From NCBI GenBank assembly GCA_041748555.1, contig JBGTDA010000171.1, positions 1-64,000 of the forward strand: a stretch of 64,000 nucleotides of DNA, read 5' to 3'. This document shows, piece after piece, positions 41,137 to 50,470 of this stretch; position 1 is the stretch's first letter, and the number at the start of each line of letters is the position of its first letter. Under the pieces are notes generated by a model that made no database searches, was not told the origin of the DNA, and was given only the letters and a program-made list of their open reading frames with translations. The DNA is from Rhodonellum sp041748555. Lineage in GTDB: Bacteria > Bacteroidota > Bacteroidia > Cytophagales > Cyclobacteriaceae. A program made the position numbers and the translations under genes.

Positions 41137-41832
41137 ATGATAAACAAAACCGTACCCAATGCTGATGAAGCGTTAAAAGGTATCTTTTCAAATGCTGTAA
41201 TTATGTTAGGAGGTTTTGGGCTATGTGGAATACCCGAAAACTGCATAAAGGCAATGTTAAAGCTGGATATCAAAGGCCTCACCTGTATATCCAACAATGC
41301 CGGAGTGGATGATTTTGGTATTGGGTTGTTGCTCAAAAAGCACATGGTCAAAAAAATGATTTCCAGCTATGTCGGAGAAAATGCCGAGTTTGAACGACAG
41401 CTTCTCAGCGGTGAACTCGAGGTGGAGTTGATCCCACAGGGAACTTTGGCTGAAAGGGTAAGAGCGGGTGGAGCAGGAATCCCTGCATTCTTCACCCCTG
41501 CCGGTGTGGGAACTGAAGTTGGCGAAGGGAAAGAAATCCGGGAATTTGAGGGCAAACTTTATCTCCTGGAAAGAGGTCTTAGGGCGGATTTTTCTTTAAT
41601 AAAGGCTTGGAAAGGAGATACCTCAGGCAATCTGATCTACAAGGGAACAGCCCGGAATTTTAATCCCATGATGGCGACAGCAGGTCATATTACCATTGCT
41701 GAGGTGGAAGAGTTGGTGCCTGCAGGCGAGCTGGATCCCAATGCGATTCATACACCCGGAATTTATGTTCATCGCATTTTCGAGGGAAAAGATTATGAGA
41801 AACGGATTGAGCAACGAACGATAAAATCTTAA
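41137..41832 (+). CDS. scoA: 3-oxoacid CoA-transferase subunit A
   Basis: This 231-residue alpha subunit, together with the beta subunit at 41982, transfers CoA between succinyl-CoA and acetoacetate or similar acids, feeding ketone bodies into central metabolism. Family features: VMLGGFGLCG-like IMLGGFGLCGIPENCIKA, S-N-N-A-G-V-D, G-A-G-I-P-A-F-F-T-P-A-G-V-G-T, and the R-N-F-N-P-x-M-A-T-A substrate loop. It is 14 nt after ribF. A 149-nt AT-rich spacer separates it from scoB, longer than usual for such pairs. Confidence 0.93.
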   Translation: MINKTVPNADEALKGIFSNAVIMLGGFGLCGIPENCIKAMLKLDIKGLTCISNNAGVDDFGIGLLLKKHMVKKMISSYVGENAEFERQLLSGELEVELIPQGTLAERVRAGGAGIPAFFTPAGVGTEVGEGKEIREFEGKLYLLERGLRADFSLIKAWKGDTSGNLIYKGTARNFNPMMATAGHITIAEVEELVPAGELDPNAIHTPGIYVHRIFEGKDYEKRIEQRTIKS

Positions 41833-41981
41833 TTTATTATCGACAACTATTTATTAATCAATGATTAATATCTAAAAGAGAAAAACATTTTCCGCTTAGG
41901 ATAAGAATCAAGTCTTTATCAGGAAATTTTTTAAGCTTGTCAAAATCAAGAATATTATAGAGAATTTCTAAAGATAATATC

Positions 41982-42638
41982 ATGTTAGATAAAAATCAGA
42001 TTGCCCGGAGGATTGCGAAAGAGATCAAAAGCGGTCAGTTTATCAACTTGGGGATCGGTATTCCTACATTGGTTGCCAACTACATTCCAGACGAGCTGGA
42101 AGTGGTGCTTCAATCTGAAAACGGATTGTTAGGAATTGGTCCTTTTCCGGTTGAAAAGGAAGTAGATCCCGATCTGATCAATGCAGGAAAACAGACCATT
42201 ACGATGACAAAAGGTTCATCGCTTTTCAGTTCTGCCGAATCTTTTGCAATGATCCGGGGCGGGCATGTGCACCTGACCATCCTGGGGGCAATGGAAGTTT
42301 CGGAAAACGGCGATATCGCCAACTGGAAAATTCCCGGAAAAATGGTAAAAGGAATGGGAGGGGCAATGGACCTCGTAGCCTCTGCAGAAAATATTATCGT
42401 AGCCATGCAGCATTGCAGCAGGGACGGGAAGTCCAAGTTGCTTAAAGAATGTTCACTTCCTATCACCGGGATCAGATGTGTGAAGAAAATCATCACCGAC
42501 TTGGCCGTATTGGATGTTATGCCGGAGGGAGGATTTAAGTTGGTGGAAAGAGCCCCGGGAATATCCGTGGAAGAGATCATTGCAAAAACAGAAGGTAAAT
42601 TGATAGTGGAAGGGAATATTCCGGAAATGGAAGTTTGA
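41982..42638 (+). CDS. scoB: 3-oxoacid CoA-transferase subunit B
   Basis: The 218-residue beta subunit carries the catalytic glutamate E46 in Q-S-E-N-G-L-L-G, which forms the glutamyl-CoA intermediate. INLGIGIPTLVANYIP near 21-36 and the G-A-M-E-V-S-E-N-G-D-I-A-N-W block are characteristic. It pairs with ScoA. Downstream is a repeat-rich 240-nt gap before gldC. An antisense frame of 192 codons over this gene is a shadow. Confidence 0.93.
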   Translation: MLDKNQIARRIAKEIKSGQFINLGIGIPTLVANYIPDELEVVLQSENGLLGIGPFPVEKEVDPDLINAGKQTITMTKGSSLFSSAESFAMIRGGHVHLTILGAMEVSENGDIANWKIPGKMVKGMGGAMDLVASAENIIVAMQHCSRDGKSKLLKECSLPITGIRCVKKIITDLAVLDVMPEGGFKLVERAPGISVEEIIAKTEGKLIVEGNIPEMEV

Positions 42639-42691
42639 ATGGTGACAGGAGACGGGAGACTCAAGACCGGTGACCGAAGCCAGTTCATTTA

Positions 42692-42786
42692 GGAGATGCG
42701 CTATGCGCATAGATCAGCACCGTTATCTATGCCTTAGGCATCTACTCGAAGAATCTACGCAAAGCTTCTACGCCACAGGCATCTCC
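42692..42786. repeat. palindromic repeat cluster between scoB and gldC
   Basis: GGAGATGC (42692-42699) and GCATCTCC (42779-42786) form outer inverted arms. Inside are shorter palindromes, ATGCGCTATGCGCAT and GCCTTAGGC, plus repeated ATCTA(C/T)G words, so the RNA could fold into a multi-branched structure. Just upstream (42640-42680) is a degenerate run GGTGACAGGAGACGGGAGAC. No gene is present. Confidence 0.6.
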
Positions 42787-42851
42787 CCCCTGACAATACC
42801 TAAATTTCCGAAGCTTTCTGATTTTTTTTCGGAACTTGAAGTTGGGTTTTG

Positions 42852-42859
42852 TAGTTTTG
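42852..42859 (+). promoter_or_regulatory. gldC promoter, -7 element
   Basis: TAGTTTTG fits TAnnTTTG, 22 nt before the gldC ATG; a weak TTC/TCG-type -33 lies at the expected distance. Confidence 0.45.
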
Positions 42860-42881
42860 CAGCCTACTCCTACTATTAAAG

Positions 42882-43220
42882 ATGAAAAATTCAGAAATTC
42901 AGTTTAAAGTACAGCTTGACGAAAAAAATCTTCCAAAAGATATTCAGTGGAACGCTTCCGATAAAGAAACCGAAGGGCTTGAATCTACCAAAAGCATCAG
43001 TCTTAATGTTTGGGACAACTTGAATCACAGCACCCTGAGGATCGATCTTTGGACCGACGATATGTCTGTTGTGGAAATGAAAAGGTTCTATATTGATATC
43101 CTTGGAGGGATGGCGCAAACGATTCTGAACAGTACGGGGGATGAATATATGGCTGAGGAAATGAAAGACCTTTGCGACAGGTTGGTCAAACACGTGAACG
43201 AGGAAAACAAGTCCAAATAA
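42882..43220 (+). CDS. gldC: gliding motility protein GldC
   Basis: The 112-residue soluble protein matches the GldC family: I-Q-F-K-V-Q-L-D-E-K-N-L-P-K-D-I-Q-W-N-A-S-D, S-I-S-L-N-V-W-D-N, and D-L-W-T-D-D-M-S-V-V-E-M-K-R-F. The family is required for or associated with gliding in Flavobacterium, but it also occurs in non-motile Bacteroidota, so motility cannot be claimed. No other gld gene is in the window. It is monocistronic, with its own -7 element. Confidence 0.88.
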   Translation: MKNSEIQFKVQLDEKNLPKDIQWNASDKETEGLESTKSISLNVWDNLNHSTLRIDLWTDDMSVVEMKRFYIDILGGMAQTILNSTGDEYMAEEMKDLCDRLVKHVNEENKSK

Positions 43221-43467
43221 TTAACCAATTTAATATAGGTATATTGTACTCGAATTATTATTGTTAAACCGCCAATACATTTATTTATAATAATTTTTTA
43301 AATAAATATTACCAATTTTTTTACATAATCTTTAATTAACAGATGTTTGGGCGATTCAATTTTTACAAATCCTTAATTTTTAGGAAAATTTCCAAGAAAT
43401 AATTTTTAGGTAAATCCATTGTTAGTTGGAATTTTCGATTAAATTTCACAAAAGTTAAGCCACTACC
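43221..43467 (+). other. AT-rich leader before the TonB receptor
   Basis: This 247-nt gap is strongly AT-rich. I see no riboswitch core (no cobalamin-box context), no clear TAnnTTTG element and no ORF. It presumably holds the receptor promoter. Confidence 0.4.
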
Positions 43468-46467
43468 ATGGAAAAATCCAAACCGTTTTTAACCGAAAAC
43501 ACACCTATGCAAAATTTTACATTTAAAATTCGGCAATCAGTTTTCTTGCTGCTTGTCATTGTTTCCTTTGGTGCAACAACTGTAACTGCTCAAACCACAA
43601 CAATTACCGGCAAGGTGGTGGAGGAAGAAACGGGAGAAACACTGGTTGGGGTAAATATCCTGGTAAAAGGTAAAGTAATCGGTACAATCACAGATTTGAG
43701 TGGAAATTTCAACTTGCGTGTAAATCAGGAGCCTCCTTTGACCTTGATATTTTCAATGGTGGGATTTTCAAGCAAAGAAGTGGAAGTCTCACAGTCCAAC
43801 GTTGACAACTTAAAGATAACGCTATCCGAAAGTTCTATTCTCGGACAAGAAGTAATTGTTTCTGCTTCCAGAATAGAGGAAAGTGTCTTAAAATCACCAG
43901 TGACTGTTGAATCCATGGATATCATTTCCATAAGAAATGCTCCTCAACCTAATTTCTATGATGCACTGAACAACATGAAAGGTGTGGAAATGAATACCCA
44001 ATCCCTTACCTTCAAATCATTCAATACAAGAGGGTTCAACGCAAACGGAAACGTCAGAACTGTTCAGCTGATTGACGGTATGGATAATCAGGCTCCGGGT
44101 CTTAATTTTTCGGTTGGAAACATCGCCGGTATTTCCGAATTGGATCTTGAAAGCGTGGAATTACTTCCGGGCGCCTCCTCAGCACTTTATGGTCCCAATG
44201 CCATCAACGGCATTCTCCTTATGAACAGCAAGAATCCTTTTCAATACCAAGGACTTTCTGTTCAGATGAAAAGTGGGATCATGAGTGAATCCGGCAGAAC
44301 CAGTCCAAACACCGGTTTTTATGATTTCTCAGCAAGATATGCCACAGCATTCAGCGACAGGGTTGCATTGAAAGTAAATGTAAGTTATCTCAGTGCGGAT
44401 GATTGGCAGGCAAATGACTTCCGGGATCAGTCATTGTTAAATGGTTCAAGTATTGAAGGTGGCACCCACATAAATAATCCTGCCTACAACGGGATAAATA
44501 TTTATGGAGATGAAAGTTCCTTAAACCTTTTTAACATTGCTTCCGGTGCAGGATTACCTGACCAAATATTATCTTTAGTTCCTAATACATTTGTTTCCAG
44601 GACTGGATACCGGGAACGAGATTTAGCGGATTATAATACCGAATCCCTTAAATTAAACGCAGCTTTGCATTGGAGAATCAATGACAGAGTGGAAGCAATT
44701 CTTCAGGGAAATTACGGTACAGGAACAACAGTATTAACCGGTGCGGACAGATATTCCATTACAGGTTTCAGCATCGGGCAATATAAAGCTGAGCTAAGAG
44801 GCTCAAATTGGTTTGTAAGAGCGTATACCACACAGGAAAGATCTGGTGATTCTTATGCTGTTGGTATTGCTGCCAGTGGTATTAATGAAGCTTGGAAATC
44901 TAGTGAGCAATGGTACGGAGAATACTTGCAAAATTTTATTGGAGCAAGACTTGGAGGTGCAGAAGAAAATACTGCTCATGGAATTGCAAGAAATGCAGCT
45001 GATGCTGGAAGGTATGATCCAGGTTCACCCCAATTTAATCAAGCTTTAGAAGATGTTAGGTCCAGGCCAATTCCAGGCGATTTTCAAGCACCCCCACGAA
45101 GGATAGGATCAAGATTTGTTGACAAAACAAACCTTTATCACCTGGAAGGTTCTTACACACTAACAGACATTGAATTCGCCGATTTTGTAGTGGGTGGAAA
45201 TTACAGGGTCTACCAGCTGAACTCTGACAAGACATTATTTGCCACAGATGAAAACGACAATGAGTTTACCATCAATGAATTTGGAGGATATGTTCAAGGA
45301 TCTAAAACCCTGCTAAATGATAATCTTAAGTTGACCGGGTCTATCCGATATGATAAAAACGAAAATTTCGAAGGCCAATTCTCACCAAGAATTTCGGCTG
45401 TTTACACTGCAGGAAAACATAACTTCAGAGCTTCTTTCCAAAAAGGATTCAGAATCCCGACTACTCAGGATCAATATATAGATTTGTTAACGCCCCAGGC
45501 AAGATTGGTCGGAGGTCTACCCTTGTTCAGGGAAAGGTATAATTTTAACTCCAACCCTATATATTCTTTAGCAACAGTTACCCAATTTGGTGGTGCGATA
45601 CAACAATTGGCTGGAACGCCCGCATTTCAGCAGGAAGTCTTCGGAATTATTTATGCTCAATTTCCTCCGGGTACCCCGCAAAATGACCCAGCAGTATTAG
45701 CTGCCGTGGCTCAGGCAATACCGGTCATTGCAGCACAAAGAAACCAGGATTTGAAACAACCATATGAATTGAGGACATTTAGTCCTGAAGTGGTGAAATC
45801 CTATGAAATAGGTTATAAAGCCCTTTTGCTTGAAAACAAATTATTGATAGATGGATACTATTATTATAATCGGTTTGAAAATTTCATCGGTGGTCAGGTT
45901 TTGATACAGGACAGGAATCCGGGTTCGGGAATTGCTTCTGATCTTGGTCTAAACTTATTGAATACAAATACCAGGAATGTCTTTTCCACCCCTGTCAACC
46001 GTGAGGAATTGATCAAATCCTATGGTTGGGCTTTGGGTGTTGATTATCAATTGCCTGAAAATTTCACCATCGGGGGCAATGTTTCCTTTAACAAACTGGC
46101 CAATATCGAAGAACTGGATGGCTTCCAACCGGCCTTCAATACACCTGAATACAGGACCAATCTAACCCTTGCCAACAGGAACATCAAAAACAAAAACATC
46201 GGGTTTGCTGTCGCATGGAGATGGCAGGATGAGTTCGTTTGGCAGTCTTCTTTTGTAGCACCTGCTGTTTCAACCCAGATGCTTTCGGTTATGCCTGCTT
46301 TCAGTAACTTGGATGCACAGATAAGCTATAAGTTGCAATCCATCAAGTCAATCATCAAAATAGGTGGATCAAATCTCTTCAGCAACGGATACCGTCAAGC
46401 CTGGGGTAACCCAACTGTTGGAACGACTTATTTTGTTTCCATCACCTTTGATGAATTCCTGAATTGA
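43468..46467 (+). CDS. TonB-dependent outer-membrane receptor
   Basis: The 999-residue protein has a signal peptide (FLLLVIVSFGATTVTAQ), a CarbopepD-regulatory domain at ~45-125 (TITGKVVEEETGETLVGVNI), a plug domain (~150-265: KSFNTRGFNANGNVRTVQLI, LLPGASSALYGPNAINGILL) and a long beta-barrel ending in an aromatic-rich strand (T-Y-F-V-S-I-T-F-D-E-F). It takes up an unknown ligand through TonB energy. No SusD-like gene follows, so it is not part of a standard polysaccharide locus. ATG 43468 is 13 codons before a second Met (43507) that starts directly at the signal peptide and may be the true start. A strong terminator follows. Confidence 0.92.
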   Translation: MEKSKPFLTENTPMQNFTFKIRQSVFLLLVIVSFGATTVTAQTTTITGKVVEEETGETLVGVNILVKGKVIGTITDLSGNFNLRVNQEPPLTLIFSMVGFSSKEVEVSQSNVDNLKITLSESSILGQEVIVSASRIEESVLKSPVTVESMDIISIRNAPQPNFYDALNNMKGVEMNTQSLTFKSFNTRGFNANGNVRTVQLIDGMDNQAPGLNFSVGNIAGISELDLESVELLPGASSALYGPNAINGILLMNSKNPFQYQGLSVQMKSGIMSESGRTSPNTGFYDFSARYATAFSDRVALKVNVSYLSADDWQANDFRDQSLLNGSSIEGGTHINNPAYNGINIYGDESSLNLFNIASGAGLPDQILSLVPNTFVSRTGYRERDLADYNTESLKLNAALHWRINDRVEAILQGNYGTGTTVLTGADRYSITGFSIGQYKAELRGSNWFVRAYTTQERSGDSYAVGIAASGINEAWKSSEQWYGEYLQNFIGARLGGAEENTAHGIARNAADAGRYDPGSPQFNQALEDVRSRPIPGDFQAPPRRIGSRFVDKTNLYHLEGSYTLTDIEFADFVVGGNYRVYQLNSDKTLFATDENDNEFTINEFGGYVQGSKTLLNDNLKLTGSIRYDKNENFEGQFSPRISAVYTAGKHNFRASFQKGFRIPTTQDQYIDLLTPQARLVGGLPLFRERYNFNSNPIYSLATVTQFGGAIQQLAGTPAFQQEVFGIIYAQFPPGTPQNDPAVLAAVAQAIPVIAAQRNQDLKQPYELRTFSPEVVKSYEIGYKALLLENKLLIDGYYYYNRFENFIGGQVLIQDRNPGSGIASDLGLNLLNTNTRNVFSTPVNREELIKSYGWALGVDYQLPENFTIGGNVSFNKLANIEELDGFQPAFNTPEYRTNLTLANRNIKNKNIGFAVAWRWQDEFVWQSSFVAPAVSTQMLSVMPAFSNLDAQISYKLQSIKSIIKIGGSNLFSNGYRQAWGNPTVGTTYFVSITFDEFLN

Positions 46468-46486
46468 TTTCCCAAAACTAATCACA

Positions 46487-46520
46487 AAAAAATAACCACC
46501 TTAAAAGGTGGTTATTTTTT
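46487..46520 (+). terminator. intrinsic terminator of the TonB receptor gene
   Basis: AAAAAATAACCACC (46487-46500) pairs perfectly with GGTGGTTATTTTTT (46507-46520) over a TTAAAA loop. Confidence 0.92.
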
Positions 46521-46589
46521 TGAATTTTTATGGAATGGAGTTTAAGTGAAGAGGGTCAAAGCAAAATAAGTTAAGGGTTGAATAGTTCA

Positions 46590-46680
46590 CAGTTCTTCAA
46601 TACGAAAATTCCGTAATTCGTCAGTTCCCCATTCCATCAGTTCTAAAATCGACATTTCCCAATTCGACAATTCCACATTT
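46590..46680. repeat. degenerate AATTCGNCAATTCC-type repeat tract
   Basis: About 90 nt are built from variants of one short word (CGTAATTCGTCAGTTCCCC, TTCCATCAGTTC, CAATTCGACAATTCC). It lies between the receptor terminator and the end of the convergent cytochrome gene. No coding potential. Confidence 0.55.
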
Positions 46681-46718
46681 ATACAAAAGAAATTTAGTGA
46701 ACCAAAGTCGGGAATCCT

Positions 46719-49700
46719 TTATTCGTATTCTTCCCCTTTCAATGTTGCCAGGAAGCTTACCAGATCCCTAATTTCTCTCCGGGTAAGCAGTTGTTTCATA
46801 TCCGGCATACTTGAAGCAGCATTCTTTCTTGAATCAATGTGCTCTTTTTGAATCAATGTATCTGGTCTGTTTCCCATCTTCACAAGCAAAGCTGTTTCGG
46901 TTTCTTCTTCAAGGACACCATTCAAAGACTTCCCGCCGGCAAGCTCCAACATGACAACTCCAAATCCCGGAGCAATTCGTTTGCTCGGATCTACGACAGA
47001 TTCCAACAGTTGCTGACGGTTCAATCGATTGGCAATACCGTTTAATCTTGGGCCTGCACTTCCCCCAAAATCATCATATGCATGACAACGGATACATTGT
47101 CCTGCCTGGGATTGGAAAAAGATTGATCTGCCCTTTACCAAATCACCGCCTTCAAGACTGCTTTGATAAGAGGCCAGCACGTCTCCTTTCCATAGTTTTT
47201 CTTCCGCGCCTTTAAGTTTGATCTGCAAATCCGTAGAACCTGATAGCTCCACTGCTTCGGAAAACTCCAATAGGATATCTTCCGGAAGTTGATTGCTTTC
47301 CATTTTTACCATGAGGTTTTCAAAGGTTTTTTGGCTGGAAGCCACAGGCAAACTGCCCAATGTCAGTAATGCTGCCTGTTTTTCCTCGACAGTCCTTTTT
47401 TCAATTACCTCCGTCAACAGTTCAATCTTCATATCATCGGCGATTTCAAGTTGGCCAAGCAGGTCAAGACCTACCGCCCTAACAGTTTTCTCCGAATCCG
47501 AAAGTGCTATCTGTATTGCTTCTTCCTGATTGGATGCTTCCATGGCGGTCAAAGCTCTGATTGCGGCCATTCTCACCTCGGCATTTCTATCATTTTTTAA
47601 AACTGCCAACAACTGTTCCGACCCATCTGTAATTCCCAAGTTGCCCAAAGCACTTACTACACTGACGCGTACCTCAGGATCTTGGATTTTTAGCAACTCC
47701 ACAAGAGGCTGAGCAGCCGTTTTTCTGACCATCTCCGGTTCTCTGATGATCTCACCTCTGAACCTACCATCTACCCTATCCAATACAGAAGGCTGCGACC
47801 AAGTGCTCAAGGCATCGATAGCCTCCTTCTTCAGGGGTGTTGGAATATTCGGTTTTCCCATGTAGGAAATAAGATTCTGCATGGATTGATCGGTTCCGAC
47901 CCTCAGGTTGGCATTGATGCTTCTTCTGATAAGTGGTTCATTGGAAAAAGTAGTTGTCAGTAACAAATCTGCCAAAGCGGGCAATGCAGGTTCGATCGAA
48001 AAATCATCATTGATGGCTCTTGCTGCTTCTGTTACGATCAACTCATTCTTATCATCCAGGAATTTTGCAACTCCGGGATTTTCCATTCTTCTTAATGCAA
48101 TGACTGCCCCCATCCGAACAGCATCACTGACATGATTTGAGAGTGCTACAACGGGTTCTGCTTTATTGATTCTGGCCAAAGCCAGACTTGCGGCATGACG
48201 GATAAATGCATCTTCATCATTGTTGCCTTCCAAAAGTGAGATCAAGGGTTGAACAGCTGGTTCAAAGGCAATTCTTCCCAGTGCTTCCGCGGCAAAAAAT
48301 CTTGTTCTGCTGTTTTCATCTTTCAGTAATGGAACCAGAGCCTGACCGGCATCTTTATATTTTATATCTCCCAGCCATTTGGCTGCCTGAGCACGGATTT
48401 CTCCATCAGCGTCCTTCAAAAGATCTATCAGGATCTGAGCATCATCAGGTCTTCCCATTCTTGCCAATTGACTGACTCCAACAATGGAATTGACGCGGGC
48501 GAGCTGATTTTCCCTTTGGGCAATAACTGTCCTGAATACCTCCGCACCTTTTTCCCCACGTTTTGCGAGTTCAAACTGTGCGTTTCTCCTCACTCTCATG
48601 TCGTCGTGTTTCAGGTGATCTGCAAGTTCATTTTCATTCAGTGATTTAAAATCCAATCCCAATATTCGTTGGGTTTCTTTCCTAGCCGAAGAATTGGTCT
48701 CCGCATTATCGTCAAGTTTCCAAATGTGGCCACGGTTTTTGTTTCCCCAACCATCAATCCAATCTGCAAGATACAAGGCTCCATCAGGGCCAAAACTCAA
48801 ACCTGTAGGCAATATTCCTCCCAGGATTTTTTTGGTTTCTTTCAATTCAAAAGTTGCTCCTTTAGGTTCAAGTTTAAAAGCATGGATTCCTGACCTTGCA
48901 GGGTTTCCTACAAATTCAACCACAAAAAAAGTGTTTTTCCATTTTTCACCCAGAGCTGTTCCCGGGTTATAAACCATCCCGGTTGGACCGTTGACGTAAT
49001 TTAAAATCGGTGGGGTAATATATGCTGCCTGTCCTTCCCAGCGAGGGATATACAGTTTTTCGTCCATCCACACCTTATATGTATTATTCAATGGATCACG
49101 ATACTTACCAAACTGCCAGTTGATTCGCCAGCCGGTATCGGATCCATTGGTAAGGTAGACCAACCTTTCACTTTCACCTCTGTGATCACCGTCATTGTCC
49201 ACTGAAATCAGATTGTTGTACTCGTCAAAAACGAACTCATGTGTATTTCTGACACCCATTGCAAAAATCTCAAAATCACTTCCATCAGGATTGGATCTGG
49301 CTATCACACCGCGATTTGGATATTTCCACTCTTTGCCGTCATCACCTTTTCCGTTAAATCCGACATCACCGACACCCCAATAAATCCTGCCGTCAGGTCC
49401 TTCTTTCAATCCTGACATACCATGGGCACCAAAACCGATATGAATGGCATATCCGTGGGAAATAGATGTTTTCTCATCCATGATTCCATCCCCGTTATGA
49501 TCCTGAAGCCTCCACATATCAGGACCCACCCCAACATATAAATCATCACCGTGCTTCATGACAGCTCCGGCGACATCAGTAGTCTCATCATCATTAAAAT
49601 CCTCCGCCATCATCTGGGAAAAGTCTGCCAGACCATCGCCATCGGTATCTTTTATCTGAAAAATCTGTTCTTTTTCAACCAACATATCTTTCCAATCATG

Positions 49701-50153
49701 AGAACCATCACCGTTAAGATCCGGAAGAAATTGATTTTTTTCACTGTTTTCGGGAGCGAGAGCACTTCTTAAAAAAGCCCTTTTATCTTCTATGGATTGT
49801 AACCGGATGGAAGCAATTTCCCAATCCTGATGTCCCCTGATATCAAATTCTGTATCGGGTTTTCGGTTGGATCTTGAGTAATAGAGTGTACCCTCATCAT
49901 CCATATGGATAGAAATGGGATCCGAAATAATTGAATCCACTGCCCATAAGCTGAGTGAAAGGCCTTCAGCGATTTCGGGATTTGCAAGAGCTTCGGTTTC
50001 CGAAGCCATTCTCTGCACCTCTTCCTGACCGAATTGGGTGATCCGAAGGTCCACAGGTTCTTTTTCTTTACAGCCTGTGACTGAAAACAGCAGACCCGCA
50101 GAAATGCATAAGGACGATCCAAACAGCTTGAAAATATTGTGTTTTGGTTTCAT
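46719..50153 (-). CDS. lipoprotein with dehydrogenase-like propeller, HEAT repeats and cytochrome c domain
   Basis: The 1144-residue protein has a lipoprotein signal (S-V-T-G-C), then a membrane-bound-dehydrogenase-type beta-propeller (residues ~60-470) that includes repeated D-x-D-G-D-G calcium-like loops (DTDGDGLADF, DHNGDGIMDE) and GAHGMSGLKEGPDGRIYWGV. HEAT-like repeats follow (~510-960: L-A-R-M-G-R-P-D-D-A-Q-I-L and similar). A C-terminal PVC-type haem domain binds haem at C1020-I-R-C-H1024, with an axial Met in SSMPDM. Such proteins oxidise sugars or alcohols at the cell surface; the substrate here is unknown. It is monocistronic on the minus strand. Confidence 0.9.
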   Translation of the reverse strand: MKPKHNIFKLFGSSLCISAGLLFSVTGCKEKEPVDLRITQFGQEEVQRMASETEALANPEIAEGLSLSLWAVDSIISDPISIHMDDEGTLYYSRSNRKPDTEFDIRGHQDWEIASIRLQSIEDKRAFLRSALAPENSEKNQFLPDLNGDGSHDWKDMLVEKEQIFQIKDTDGDGLADFSQMMAEDFNDDETTDVAGAVMKHGDDLYVGVGPDMWRLQDHNGDGIMDEKTSISHGYAIHIGFGAHGMSGLKEGPDGRIYWGVGDVGFNGKGDDGKEWKYPNRGVIARSNPDGSDFEIFAMGVRNTHEFVFDEYNNLISVDNDGDHRGESERLVYLTNGSDTGWRINWQFGKYRDPLNNTYKVWMDEKLYIPRWEGQAAYITPPILNYVNGPTGMVYNPGTALGEKWKNTFFVVEFVGNPARSGIHAFKLEPKGATFELKETKKILGGILPTGLSFGPDGALYLADWIDGWGNKNRGHIWKLDDNAETNSSARKETQRILGLDFKSLNENELADHLKHDDMRVRRNAQFELAKRGEKGAEVFRTVIAQRENQLARVNSIVGVSQLARMGRPDDAQILIDLLKDADGEIRAQAAKWLGDIKYKDAGQALVPLLKDENSRTRFFAAEALGRIAFEPAVQPLISLLEGNNDEDAFIRHAASLALARINKAEPVVALSNHVSDAVRMGAVIALRRMENPGVAKFLDDKNELIVTEAARAINDDFSIEPALPALADLLLTTTFSNEPLIRRSINANLRVGTDQSMQNLISYMGKPNIPTPLKKEAIDALSTWSQPSVLDRVDGRFRGEIIREPEMVRKTAAQPLVELLKIQDPEVRVSVVSALGNLGITDGSEQLLAVLKNDRNAEVRMAAIRALTAMEASNQEEAIQIALSDSEKTVRAVGLDLLGQLEIADDMKIELLTEVIEKRTVEEKQAALLTLGSLPVASSQKTFENLMVKMESNQLPEDILLEFSEAVELSGSTDLQIKLKGAEEKLWKGDVLASYQSSLEGGDLVKGRSIFFQSQAGQCIRCHAYDDFGGSAGPRLNGIANRLNRQQLLESVVDPSKRIAPGFGVVMLELAGGKSLNGVLEEETETALLVKMGNRPDTLIQKEHIDSRKNAASSMPDMKQLLTRREIRDLVSFLATLKGEEYE

Positions 50154-50240
50154 AGGTTATTATAAATCAATTTTCTTTTCAAAATGATTGAGAAAGATAC
50201 TCAAAATGTCCTTTATGGAAATAACTTTTTGATAATCGGT

Positions 50241-50390
50241 TTTTGAGACTTGAGAGGTGAAATTTGAGACTTGAGACGTGAGACTTAAGATTTAGGCTCT
50301 CGTCCTTGATTCTTGGCTCTTGATAGTGCTCTTGCCACTTGCCGGTTGTCTCTTCATTTTTTTCTCTTGATTCTTGACTTCCGGTTCATT
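50241..50390. repeat. two facing degenerate repeat tracts without a gene between
   Basis: 50241-50295 is a run of TTGAGACTTGAGACGTGAGAC words; 50306-50382 is a run of TCTTGATTCTTGACTT and CTTGGCTCTTGATAG words, which are the same style in opposite orientation. It resembles the arms at the trp four-helix-bundle locus but encloses no protein. It lies in the gap 50154-50470, which holds no gene. Confidence 0.55.
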
Positions 50391-50470
50391 TTATTTACTT
50401 TCAGTTTTTGGGATTAAATCCACCTCAAAAACAAATTGAAACTCAATTATTTATAAACCACTGTTTAACT

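Noticed and set aside
42110..42688. 192-codon minus-strand frame
   Set aside because: It is a shadow of scoB and ends in repeats.
43221..43467. Possible cobalamin riboswitch before the TonB receptor
   Set aside because: Only a GCCACT-like word near the ATG was found; the region is AT-rich and lacks the conserved core and paired stems.
50241..50390. Possible CRISPR array in degenerate repeat tracts
   Set aside because: Words are 7-10 nt, variable and without regular spacers; no cas gene is present.
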